From: an uncultured Eubacteriales bacterium
Lineage (GTDB): Bacteria; Bacillota; Clostridia; Oscillospirales; CAG-272
Assembly: GCA_934796165.1 (NCBI GenBank)
Contig: CAKVOU010000011.1
Location: 1 to 64,000 of the forward strand
Length of the DNA stretch: 64,000 nucleotides
Direction: 5' to 3'
The notes under the pieces were generated by a model that was given only the letters and a program-made list of their open reading frames with translations, had not been told where the DNA came from and searched no databases. How positions within the stretch are numbered: position 1 is the first letter of the stretch; each line of letters opens with the position of its first letter. Of the stretch, positions 58,001 through 64,000 are shown one piece after another. Made by a program: the position numbers and the translations under genes.

Positions 58001-58048
58001 GCTCTTGAACTGGCAGAGCGGGACGGAAAGGAGACTTGCCACGCATGA
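55019..58048 (+). CDS. Fused acyl-CoA dehydratase activase (two BadF-type ATPase domains plus DUF2229)
   Basis: The product is 1009 residues. Two ASKHA ATPase domains lie at about 18-280 (GIDIGSTTAKIV, GGEDAKVIFF, NGSCAGGTGAFID) and 334-590 (GIDCGSTTTKLLL, ILDIGGQDIKC, NEACSSGCGSFIE); each carries the Cys that ligates a bridging 4Fe-4S cluster in archerases. A Cys-rich linker follows (CHGCTNQCRL near residue 618), then a COG3580/DUF2229 domain with SDTACYPAKIMHGH and VSFGCGID. Such proteins use ATP to inject one low-potential electron into a dehydratase-like partner, probably the next gene. The start at 55019 follows GAGGG; ATG 55004 is an alternative. Confidence 0.85.
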   Translation: MESVNNCKELKLNTGAGAVIGIDIGSTTAKIVAVEDGRVVFECYERHFSQVRAKALELVGRARACFRSGKDTPVKVAISGSAGLGLADAAGIPFVQEVFATGETVKALAPDTSVVIELGGEDAKVIFFDGGMDERMNGSCAGGTGAFIDQMATLLDVTVDEMDALALKHTRLYPIASRCGVFAKTDIQPLLNQGANKEDIAASIYQAVVSQTIAGLAQGRKIEGKVMFLGGPLYYCHGLRERFVDTLHLSSGNALFPEYGRFAVAIGAAQYAAGQETSFTYPELTAAIEKSTREKTDMPHAEPLFRSEAEYEEFRARHGKAAVRYTYPKDYAGDAYLGIDCGSTTTKLLLMAEDGSVLYTYYSSNRGNPVSIVRDQLIQIRELCADRIRIRGSAVTGYGEELIRHAFRVDRGLVETMAHFTAARFFNPKVDFILDIGGQDIKCFKVKDNAIDSIMLNEACSSGCGSFIETFAKSMGYGVEEFSKLGLFADAPVELGSRCTVFMNSSVKEAQKNGASVGDISAGLSMSVVKNAIYKVIRANSADELGREIVVQGGTFYNDAVLRSFEREIGRNVIRPAIAGLMGAYGAALYVRSLKLPESTLLPLADLYAFTHSAKSATCHGCTNQCRLTINIFSGGEKYISGNKCEKGAGIRTDSPEFEVLPNLHEFKRQKMLSLSPVEGGRRSDITIGFPQALGMYELAPFFHAIFSDLGFRVVLSGMSSRAIYTLGQYSIPSDTACYPAKIMHGHVEKLLSDGVDAIFYPCLSYNFDENLGTNHYNCPVVAYYSELLASNMDDLKKTKFLYPYLNINSERELTRGLWRMLTANFGTGFTKHEVLHAVRAGYAAYGAWMKDIRKEGKRALAYAKEHAKRIMVLAGRPYHIDPEIGHGIDRLATALGFCVVSEDSISDLTEQKPVNVLNQWTYHARLYSAAHYAASHEGVEMVQLVSFGCGIDAITADEVRSVMEHAGRLYTQIKIDEITNLGAVNIRLRSLLGALELAERDGKETCHA

Positions 58049-59457
58049 CGGCGTTTGCACCCGAAAAAGAAAAACAGAATGTCCGCCCGTCGGCGGAGCC
58101 GGCAGGGGAGACCTCCTGCCCGCCCGGCTGCACCGGATGCTCCACGATTGACGAAGAGGGGATCATTCACCGGATCCCGTTTACCAAGGAGATGAAGGAG
58201 ACCTACCGGATTCTCGTCCCCAATATGCTTCCGATGCATTTCGAGATGATCTGCAAGATCTTCGATCATTACGGATACACTTCGGAGGTGCTGACCGACG
58301 GATCGCACGGCGACAGCCGGACGGTCATCGACAAGGGACTCAAGTATGTACATAACGATACGTGCTACCCCGCTTTGCTCATTATCGGGCAGTTTCTGAC
58401 CGCGCTGGACAGCGGCAGATACGACACTCACAAGGTGGCGCTTCTTCTGTCCCAGACCGGCGGCGGCTGCCGCGCGTCCAATTATATTCCGCTGCTCCGC
58501 AAGGCGCTTATCAAGGCAGGGTACGGGTATATCCCCGTGATCTCCTTCAACCTCGCAGGGCTTGAAGAGAATCCCGGCTTCAAGCTGACGCTCCCCATCC
58601 TGCACCGCCTGGCTTACGGAATGATTTATGCCGATCTCATTATGTTGCTCCGTAACCAGTGTAAGCCGTATGAGCTTCACGCGGGCGACTCCGACCGCAT
58701 GGCGGACAAATGGACGGAAATTCTGACCAACGAAATGGCAGAGGCGAAGGTTATTCGTTACAGACGGGTCAAAAAGAATTACGTCCGTGTGCTTGACGCC
58801 TTCGCGTCGATCCCTATGCAGCCGCGCGACGCGGTCAAGGTCGGCGTGGTCGGGGAGATTTACATCAAGTTTTCCCCGCTCGGCAACAATAACCTGGAAG
58901 ACTTCCTCAACGCCGAGGGCGCGGAGGTCGTCAAAGGCGGGCTTGTGGATTTCTGCATCTTCTGTGTTTACAACGGAATCATGGACAACCGGCTTTACGG
59001 TCTGCACAGACGGACGGGATGGGTCTATCGTCTCATTTACCGTTTCCTCTGCAAAAAGCAGATGGATCTCATCCGCACGATCGAGCGGCACGGAAGGTTT
59101 GCCCCTCCGCCGTATTTCGACCATATGAAGGACCTGGTACAGGGTGTCATCGGGTACGGTGCCAAGATGGGCGAGGGCTGGCTCCTCACAGCGGAACTGC
59201 TTGATCACATCGAATCCGGTATTGAAAACGTCGTCTGTGTTCAGCCGTTCGGATGCCTGCCCAACCACATCGTGGGAAAGGGCAAGATGCGACAGGTCAA
59301 GGAAGCGCATCCGGAGGCGAACATCATCGCGGTGGATTACGACCCCAGCGCGACGCGTATCAACCAGGAGAATCGTCTCAAGCTCATGCTTGCCAACGCC
59401 AAGAAAACGCCTGTCCGCGGAGACACCTCCGTGACGGGCAAGCCGGAGAAGTGCTGA
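58045..59457 (+). CDS. 2-hydroxyacyl-CoA dehydratase-like protein (COG3581)
   Basis: The product is 470 residues. It resembles the cluster-bearing subunits of 2-hydroxyacyl-CoA dehydratases and the double-cubane-cluster protein. Candidate cluster cysteines are in CPPGCTGC near the N-terminus, HNDTCYPALL, GGGCRASNY, FCIFCVYNG and QPFGCLPNHI. NVVCVQPFGCLPNHIVGKGK and VDYDPSATRINQENR are the C-terminal signatures. The electron donor should be the upstream activase, with which it overlaps by four bases (ATGA). No second dehydratase subunit, CoA transferase or dehydrogenase is nearby, so classic glutamate fermentation is unlikely and the substrate is unknown. Confidence 0.83.
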   Translation: MTAFAPEKEKQNVRPSAEPAGETSCPPGCTGCSTIDEEGIIHRIPFTKEMKETYRILVPNMLPMHFEMICKIFDHYGYTSEVLTDGSHGDSRTVIDKGLKYVHNDTCYPALLIIGQFLTALDSGRYDTHKVALLLSQTGGGCRASNYIPLLRKALIKAGYGYIPVISFNLAGLEENPGFKLTLPILHRLAYGMIYADLIMLLRNQCKPYELHAGDSDRMADKWTEILTNEMAEAKVIRYRRVKKNYVRVLDAFASIPMQPRDAVKVGVVGEIYIKFSPLGNNNLEDFLNAEGAEVVKGGLVDFCIFCVYNGIMDNRLYGLHRRTGWVYRLIYRFLCKKQMDLIRTIERHGRFAPPPYFDHMKDLVQGVIGYGAKMGEGWLLTAELLDHIESGIENVVCVQPFGCLPNHIVGKGKMRQVKEAHPEANIIAVDYDPSATRINQENRLKLMLANAKKTPVRGDTSVTGKPEKC

Positions 59458-59539
59458 GATACTGCTGTGTTATCTGCTGAACCGGGAAAAATCTCGGGTG
59501 CAGCCGTGCTGTTTTTACGAAACCGAAAAGAATCTTTTC

Positions 59540-59582
59540 CCCCGCCGCACCGCCATTTCATGGCGACGCGGCGGGGCTTTTT
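59540..59582 (+). terminator. Terminator of the activase-dehydratase operon
   Basis: CCCCGCCGC pairs with GCGGCGGGG and CGCCAT with ATGGCG, with a TTC loop, followed by CTTTTTG. Confidence 0.85.
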
Positions 59583-59662
59583 GTGCCATTTCCCGGTTCC
59601 CTCATTCCGCCCCGTCAGTTTTTCTCAGTACCTTTCTTTGGTTCTGCCCATTCCGCCCCGTC

Positions 59663-59733
59663 GGCGTGGGCGACTTCCGCCCCCGTCGCGCCAACTCCGG
59701 CGCCGCGCCGGCGGACTTCCGCCGCCCGCCCCG
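59663..59733 (+). repeat. Structured intergenic repeat, copy C
   Basis: GGGCGACTTCCGCCC (59668-59682) and GCGGACTTCCGCCGCC (59711-59726) recur with the CCGCC/GGCGG inner stem and a CCGGCG/CGCCGG apical hairpin. The outer stem is weaker than in copies A and B. A further hairpin (GCCCCGCCGGGGC) and TTGTTTTTC follow. Confidence 0.75.
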
Positions 59734-59800
59734 CCGGGGCGGGCATTCTCTTGTTTTTCTCTCCCTCCTCCCCGATTATTTTCGCGGACAGGTTCTAATT

Positions 59801-59820
59801 GCCGGACAGCGGCATACAGT
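59801..59820 (+). promoter_or_regulatory. Sigma-E-like promoter of the spoIIIA operon
   Basis: CATACAGT at 59813-59820 matches the sigma-E -10 consensus CATACANT exactly. The -35 region, CTAATT near 59795-59800, is weak. In B. subtilis this operon is a mother-cell sigma-E target. Confidence 0.6.
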
Positions 59821-59866
59821 ATAGCACAGCTTGTTCGGGAGGTGAGGACATACGCCGAGAGTCAGT

Positions 59867-60898
59867 GTGAAGACCTTGGGCGGGACGGCGGGAAAGCAAC
59901 CTGTCCCTCCCGCAATTCCGGAACTGCTTGTCAGACTGCTTCCGTACCGCGTAACCGATGCCGTGAACCTGGCGATCCGGGAAGGCAAGGTGAAAGGCAG
60001 AATCGAAGAGATCCGGCTCCGCCGCGGACGGCAGATGTCGCTGACAGTCGGCGGGCAAAACCTGTTTTTGCCGGTCACCATGGACGCATCCGGTATGGAG
60101 TTACTGCTCGCCGTGCTTGCCGGCGGTTCCATCTATGCCCATGAGGAAACCCTCCGCGCGGGCTTTCTGACACTTCCCGGCGGAATCCGCGTCGGTGTCG
60201 GCGGACGTGCCTCGGTCTTGGACGGAAGAGTGACGGGAATATCGGAAATATCTGCCCTTTCGATCCGGATTCCCGGCAGATTTGCTGTTTCGGGTGCTCC
60301 GGTACGGGAACTTCTGGAGGCGGGGCAGTGGACGGGCGGCGTACTTATCTGGTCGCCGCCGGGCGAGGGAAAAACCACCCTGCTTTCTGCGGCGGCGCTT
60401 GCCTGCGCGGAAGGCTCTGACGGTCACCCCGCCAAACGCACCGTGTTTGTGGATACCCGCGGGGAGAGCGACTTCCCGGAGGACGGCGGTGCCTGTGCGC
60501 TTGACGTTCTGCGAGGGTACCCGAAGGCGGAGGGGATCGGGATCGGCTGCCGGACACTCGGTGCCGAGGTGTTGTTTTGCGATGAAATCGGTGCGGAGGA
60601 AACGGCGGCTGTCCTTTCCACGGCAAATTGCGGGGTACCCCTCGTCGCAACCGCTCACGCGGGAAACGTGGCGGAACTGTTGCGCCGCCCCGGCTTTGCG
60701 GAGTTACACCGGGTACGGGTGTTCGGCACCTACCTTGGTATCCGCAAGGACGGTCACGGCGGATTTCACTTTGAAAAAACAGATTGGGAGGCGGCAGATG
60801 CTCATCAAATTACTGGGAGTGATTCTGGTGGCGGCGGCGGGAGTGATTCCGGCGATCCGTGTCAGTCTCGGGGAACGCCGCCGCCTTCGTCAGACTGA
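59867..60898 (+). CDS. spoIIIAA: Stage III sporulation protein AA (AAA+-like ATPase)
   Basis: The product is 343 residues. It is the motor ATPase of the SpoIIIA-SpoIIQ feeding-tube complex between mother cell and forespore. RIEEIRLRRGRQMSLTVGG is the N-terminal family signature, Walker A is SPPGEGKTTL near residue 163, Walker B VLFCDEIGAEET, and VATAHAGNVAELLRRP follows. The only usable start in frame is GTG 59867, about 20 bases after GGAGGTGAGG, an unusually long spacing. The last 34 codons overlap spoIIIAB, giving a Gly/Ser-rich tail (SDSGGGGGSDSG) not expected in the family. Confidence 0.92.
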   Translation: MKTLGGTAGKQPVPPAIPELLVRLLPYRVTDAVNLAIREGKVKGRIEEIRLRRGRQMSLTVGGQNLFLPVTMDASGMELLLAVLAGGSIYAHEETLRAGFLTLPGGIRVGVGGRASVLDGRVTGISEISALSIRIPGRFAVSGAPVRELLEAGQWTGGVLIWSPPGEGKTTLLSAAALACAEGSDGHPAKRTVFVDTRGESDFPEDGGACALDVLRGYPKAEGIGIGCRTLGAEVLFCDEIGAEETAAVLSTANCGVPLVATAHAGNVAELLRRPGFAELHRVRVFGTYLGIRKDGHGGFHFEKTDWEAADAHQITGSDSGGGGGSDSGDPCQSRGTPPPSSD

Positions 60899-61259
60899 AG
60901 CGTTTCTTGCACTTTGCCGGCTTGCCTTGGAGCAGACCGCCACGCTTGGTGCGGCGGTACCGGAGATTCTCAAACGGGCAGAGGGGCTGTGCTTCGCCTG
61001 CGGCGCGCCGGAACCGGATGCCGCGGCACTGGTAGCGGCGGCTGAAGAAAGTCTGCCGCCGGAGGGCGCGCAGGCGCTTTCCATGGTGTTCGGCAGTGCG
61101 GCGGGAACAAGAGAAGAGCAGGTGGCAAGATGCCGCGCGGCGGTAGCTGTCATGGAGAATATTCAGAAAAAGCAGTCGGAGGAGCTTCGCGGCAAGCTGC
61201 GCACGGGAATCGTTCTGCCGCTTTCCGCGGCGGCAATCGCGCTTCTGCTTCTCTGGTAA
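60798..61259 (+). CDS. spoIIIAB: Stage III sporulation protein AB
   Basis: The product is 153 residues. An N-terminal helix (MLIKLLGVILVAAAGVIPAI) and a C-terminal helix (GIVLPLSAAAIALLLLW) flank a soluble helical domain resembling type II secretion GspF, as in known SpoIIIAB. EEQVARCRAAVAVMENIQKK is typical of the family C-terminal part. The ATG at 60798 follows GGGAGGCGG. It overlaps the end of spoIIIAA by 101 bases in another frame. Confidence 0.9.
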   Translation: MLIKLLGVILVAAAGVIPAIRVSLGERRRLRQTEAFLALCRLALEQTATLGAAVPEILKRAEGLCFACGAPEPDAAALVAAAEESLPPEGAQALSMVFGSAAGTREEQVARCRAAVAVMENIQKKQSEELRGKLRTGIVLPLSAAAIALLLLW

Positions 61260-61454
61260 ACGGTCAAAGCAAGTAAGGCTTTGCCGGCTCCGGAGAATCG
61301 GTGGGATACCTTGTGTCCGCAACCGCCGTCCTGCGTTCTTTGCGCCGGACGGAAGCGGACAGAGGTCGGACCGCGCGCTTGATACGGATGATTCTTGGAC
61401 GCGTTCCCCGGGAAGCCGGGCAACAAGACGGAAAACAGGAAGGACGGTACAGAT

Positions 61455-61649
61455 ATGGATGTCGGATTGATCATACAGGTCGCCGGAATCGGGATACTGG
61501 TCGGGATCTGCGCGCAGATACTGAACAAAACCGGGCGGGATGAACAGGCAACGATGGTCATTGTCGCGGGGATCGTGGTCGTACTCTGTATGCTGATCGG
61601 AGAGATCGGCAAATTGTTCGACCTCATTTCCACGGTATTCGGTTTCTGA
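61455..61649 (+). CDS. spoIIIAC: Stage III sporulation protein AC
   Basis: The product is 64 residues with two membrane helices, normal for SpoIIIAC. DVGLIIQVAGIGILVGICAQ and LNKTGRDEQATMVIVAGIVV are family-typical. The ATG at 61455 follows AGGAAGG. A 195-base gap separates it from spoIIIAB, unlike the tight packing of the rest of the operon; I see no gene in that gap. Confidence 0.92.
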   Translation: MDVGLIIQVAGIGILVGICAQILNKTGRDEQATMVIVAGIVVVLCMLIGEIGKLFDLISTVFGF

Positions 61650-61652
61650 CAG

Positions 61653-62039
61653 ATGACAATGCTTCTGCGGATCACGGGAGCGGCAATGGTCGCATTGTTT
61701 GCGCTTACCATCCTGAAAAGTACCCGACCGGAATTCGTTCTGCCCCTCCGGCTCGCCGCGACGGTTATCGTGTTTGGCGCCGCGTTCCTTTTGTCCGAAC
61801 CGGTGATTACATATCTCCGCTCACTCTCGGACGGGCTGGGGCTTGGCGGGGAGACGGAAATTGTATTCCGCGCGCTTGCGGCGGCATTTCTTACCCAGAT
61901 CGCCGCGGGTATCTGCCGGGAAAACGGGGAAGCGACGCTCGCCTCCGGCGTGGAATTTGCAGGGCGGGCAACCGTGCTTGTGTTGTGCCTGCCGCTTCTC
62001 GGGTCAGTGCTGACGCTTGCAAGGGGGCTGCTCGAATGA
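61653..62039 (+). CDS. spoIIIAD: Stage III sporulation protein AD
   Basis: The product is 128 residues with three to four membrane helices. FLTQIAAGICRENGEATLAS followed by GVEFAGRATVLVL is the conserved SpoIIIAD stretch. It begins three bases after spoIIIAC and its stop overlaps the start of spoIIIAE (ATGA), indicating coupled translation. Confidence 0.93.
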   Translation: MTMLLRITGAAMVALFALTILKSTRPEFVLPLRLAATVIVFGAAFLLSEPVITYLRSLSDGLGLGGETEIVFRALAAAFLTQIAAGICRENGEATLASGVEFAGRATVLVLCLPLLGSVLTLARGLLE

Positions 62040-63241
62040 AGAAAAAGATGAGACGGACAGTTCCGCGGTGCTTTTTGTTTCGCTCGCTTGCCTTCCTCGG
62101 TGTGATAGGGGTACTGACCGTATTTCTGTGCCTTCCCACGTTTGCAGCGGGTCAGAGTGGGGATACTGCCGACCTGCCGGCAGAAGCCATGACCTTGCCG
62201 GATTCCTATTCCGATCTGGAGGAGGCAATCCCGGAGGAGGTGCGGGACCTGCTTCCCGACGGTTTGTTTTCGGAGAATGCGGGGGAGGTCTCGGAGGCGG
62301 TTGAAAAACTGAGTGATCCTGCATTTCTCCTTTCCTTGTTTGTTGCGCTTTCCGGCACCGGGGTCAGAGCGGCGCTTTCACTGTTCCTGACTTTGTGCGG
62401 TATCCTGATTCTCAGTTCGGTGGCGGGAAGTGTCCGCGAGGGACTCAGCGGGGGCGGAGGCGAGACCTTTCAGTTTTGTGTCCGGATCACGGTATTTGCC
62501 GCGATCGGCTCGACGCTTGCGGGGACTGTGGAAATGGTTCGGACCTATTTTTCTCATCTGACGGAGTTCTGCTCGTCGCTTGTTCCGCTCCTCGGCACGC
62601 TTTACGCCATCGGCGGGAATGTCAGGGGAGCCGTTACCTCCACCGCCGTGCTGGAGCTTTACCTTTCCGCAATCGGTACGCTTGCGGCGAGTACCGTGAC
62701 GCCTTTGTTCTGCGTCTGTCTCGTGCTTCTTCTGATCGGTGCGTTCGGCTCTCTTGATACCTCGGCATTTTCCGGATTCCTCCGGAAAACCTATACAACG
62801 GTGCTTGCATTCTTTATGCTTTTACTCAGTTTGTTGCTTGCAGGACGGTCGGTGCTTGCCGCCGGAAATGACAGCGTAGGGCTTCGTGGCGTGCGTTTCG
62901 CAGTCGGGAATTTTGTTCCTGTCGTCGGCGGAACGGTGGCGGATATGACCGGGGCGGTCGCGGCAGGAGTGGAATATCTGCGCGGAACAGTCGGGGTCAC
63001 GCTTCTTTTCCTGCTTGCCGTGCTCCTGCTTCCTACCGTACTCGGGCTGTTCCTGACCCGCGCGTCCTTCAGTCTTGCGTCGGGTGTCGCGGGACTTCTC
63101 GGTTGTCGGGAGGAAAAGGGACTTCTGTCCGGAATTTCCGATCTGTACGGCTATCTCATCGGGATTGCCTGCCTTTGCGCGTCGGTTGCGGTGGTGGCGC
63201 TCGCTATCCTTGTGACCACTGCCGCCGCCATCGGAACTTAA
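62036..63241 (+). CDS. spoIIIAE: Stage III sporulation protein AE
   Basis: The product is 401 residues. A signal-like first helix (residues 14-38, ending PTFAAG) is followed by an acidic extracytoplasmic segment and seven or more membrane helices. SLVPLLGTLYAIGGNVRGAV and GVRFAVGNFVPVVGGTVADM are SpoIIIAE signatures. It is the largest membrane subunit of the channel complex and is thought to form its inner-membrane core with AB, AC and AD. The start overlaps the spoIIIAD stop. Confidence 0.93.
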   Translation: MKKKMRRTVPRCFLFRSLAFLGVIGVLTVFLCLPTFAAGQSGDTADLPAEAMTLPDSYSDLEEAIPEEVRDLLPDGLFSENAGEVSEAVEKLSDPAFLLSLFVALSGTGVRAALSLFLTLCGILILSSVAGSVREGLSGGGGETFQFCVRITVFAAIGSTLAGTVEMVRTYFSHLTEFCSSLVPLLGTLYAIGGNVRGAVTSTAVLELYLSAIGTLAASTVTPLFCVCLVLLLIGAFGSLDTSAFSGFLRKTYTTVLAFFMLLLSLLLAGRSVLAAGNDSVGLRGVRFAVGNFVPVVGGTVADMTGAVAAGVEYLRGTVGVTLLFLLAVLLLPTVLGLFLTRASFSLASGVAGLLGCREEKGLLSGISDLYGYLIGIACLCASVAVVALAILVTTAAAIGT

Positions 63242-63254
63242 CGGAGGGGACGGA

Positions 63255-63734
63255 ATGAAAAACTATCTGATCTCTCTTATGGCGGTCGCGGCAGTCGCCG
63301 CACTGGCGGGATTGATTGCTCCTGACGGCGGGAAGAAAACCGGATTGCGCCTTGTGACCGGCATTTGCGTGCTGTTGGTTGCCATCACACCGATCATTCA
63401 GGGACTCCGGGCGCTGACCGATCCGGATCTTTCGTTTCTCTCGCTTTCGGGGGAGGAGCGGCAGGAGGAGTACGAATCACTCTTTGCGGATGGTGTCAGA
63501 GAAGCGGGCGGCGCCTATCTGGCACAGCGGCTGTGCGAAGCGCTCGCCGCCCGTTATTCCTGCCCGGTGTCGGATTTCTCCGTGCGCCTTTCCTTTTCGG
63601 AGAACGGAGAAAACGTAACATCGGTGCTGGTTCTGCTCCGTGGCAGAGCGGTGTTTCTGGATACCTATGATCTGGAGAAATATGTAGAGAAATTGTTTTC
63701 CTGCCCCGTTACGACCGCGGTCGGCGGGGATTGA
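63255..63734 (+). CDS. spoIIIAF: Stage III sporulation protein AF
   Basis: The product is 159 residues. Two N-terminal helices (YLISLMAVAAVAALAGLIAP and GLRLVTGICVLLVAITPIIQ) precede a small soluble ring-building-like domain that ends in EKYVEKLFSCPVTTAVGGD. It lies 13 bases after spoIIIAE, behind GGAGGGGACGG. Confidence 0.92.
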   Translation: MKNYLISLMAVAAVAALAGLIAPDGGKKTGLRLVTGICVLLVAITPIIQGLRALTDPDLSFLSLSGEERQEEYESLFADGVREAGGAYLAQRLCEALAARYSCPVSDFSVRLSFSENGENVTSVLVLLRGRAVFLDTYDLEKYVEKLFSCPVTTAVGGD

Positions 63735-63866
63735 ATCCGTTGACGCGGGAATCGAATCTGCGGAGGATGGAACAGCGCCTGCGATTGACGGGGAAAATCA
63801 GTTTTCGGCAAGCGACCGGCGGGGAGTTGTCCCCGCGGACGGTACGAAGAAACAGGGGGAGCAGAT

Positions 63867-64000
63867 ATGCCGGTTGACGAGAAAACATCGGAGAAAAGGG
63901 AACCGAAGGACAAAAAGTCTTTCTTCATAAAAATTGCGGTTCTGGCAGGTGCGGGAGTACTTCTGATCGTGCTCGGAAACACCTGGATGCAGGACCGAAC
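63867..64000 (+). CDS. spoIIIAG: Stage III sporulation protein AG, cut by the window end
   Basis: The first 44 residues are present: a short charged head (DEKTSEKREPKDKKSFF), one membrane helix (IAVLAGAGVLLIVLG) and NTWMQ. This fits the start of SpoIIIAG, whose ring-building domain forms the 30-mer ring in the intermembrane space. The ATG follows GGGGGAGCAG. The rest lies beyond the window. Confidence 0.82.
   Translation, partial: MPVDEKTSEKREPKDKKSFFIKIAVLAGAGVLLIVLGNTWMQDR

Larger units (their letters stand above)
59458..59866. other. Gap between the dehydratase-like gene and spoIIIAA
   Basis: In order it holds a terminator (59540), repeat copy C (59663), a pyrimidine tract, and a sigma-E-like promoter (59813). 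No gene is visible; the open frames are GC-rich by-products. Confidence 0.7.

Overview
The window looks like a chromosomal segment of a spore-forming, anaerobic Clostridia-type Firmicute (Oscillospiraceae/Christensenellales-like; I cannot name a species). The evidence is a spoIIIA cluster, T-box, SAM-I and FMN riboswitches with Firmicute-style terminators, lipoproteins with Gram-positive lipoboxes, an RqcH/NFACT protein, type II pantothenate kinase, RecD2, and a fused acyl-CoA-dehydratase activase. Codon use is moderately GC-rich. No tRNA, rRNA, CRISPR array, insertion sequence or prophage is visible.

Region 1 (1-2.5 kb): an (AGAC)19 microsatellite at the window edge, a possible truncated frame, a small membrane protein, and a type IV-pilin-like N-terminus joined to a beta-helix passenger. 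Region 2 (2.7-12 kb): a TetR-like regulator divergent from a sugar operon holding a ROK kinase, a GH1 6-phospho-beta-glucosidase, two VOC-fold proteins (one with a zinc ribbon) and a complete ribose-type ABC importer. The likely flow is import, phosphorylation, hydrolysis, with the VOC proteins perhaps acting on the aglycone or a by-product. Region 3 (12-22.6 kb): housekeeping genes in both directions: alaS under an alanine T-box, coaW, rqcH, a lipoprotein, rnhA, an E2-like acyltransferase lacking its catalytic His, a cyclophilin lipoprotein and a YtvI-type permease.

Region 4 (22.7-36.3 kb): core gene expression: rpsT, rpoB-rpoC and the str operon rpsL-rpsG-fusA-tuf. Region 5 (36.3-47.8 kb): FMN riboswitch-ribU, a COG2426 membrane protein, SAM-I riboswitch-metK, recD2-comFC, mreB, pepD and an RlmB-type methyltransferase. 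Region 6 (47.8-59.5 kb): a large protein with an acidic repeat and what I read as a catalytically dead P-type ATPase, the TIGR03960/TIGR03936 radical SAM pair, a YczE-like membrane protein, and a fused activase with its dehydratase-like partner. Region 7 (59.8-64 kb): spoIIIAA-AB-AC-AD-AE-AF and the start of spoIIIAG, behind a sigma-E-like -10 box.

The two strongest unexplained signals are the degenerate P-type ATPase with its acidic repeats (47851-51282) and a three-copy intergenic element that can fold into the same nested structure each time (near 44.7, 53.9 and 59.7 kb).
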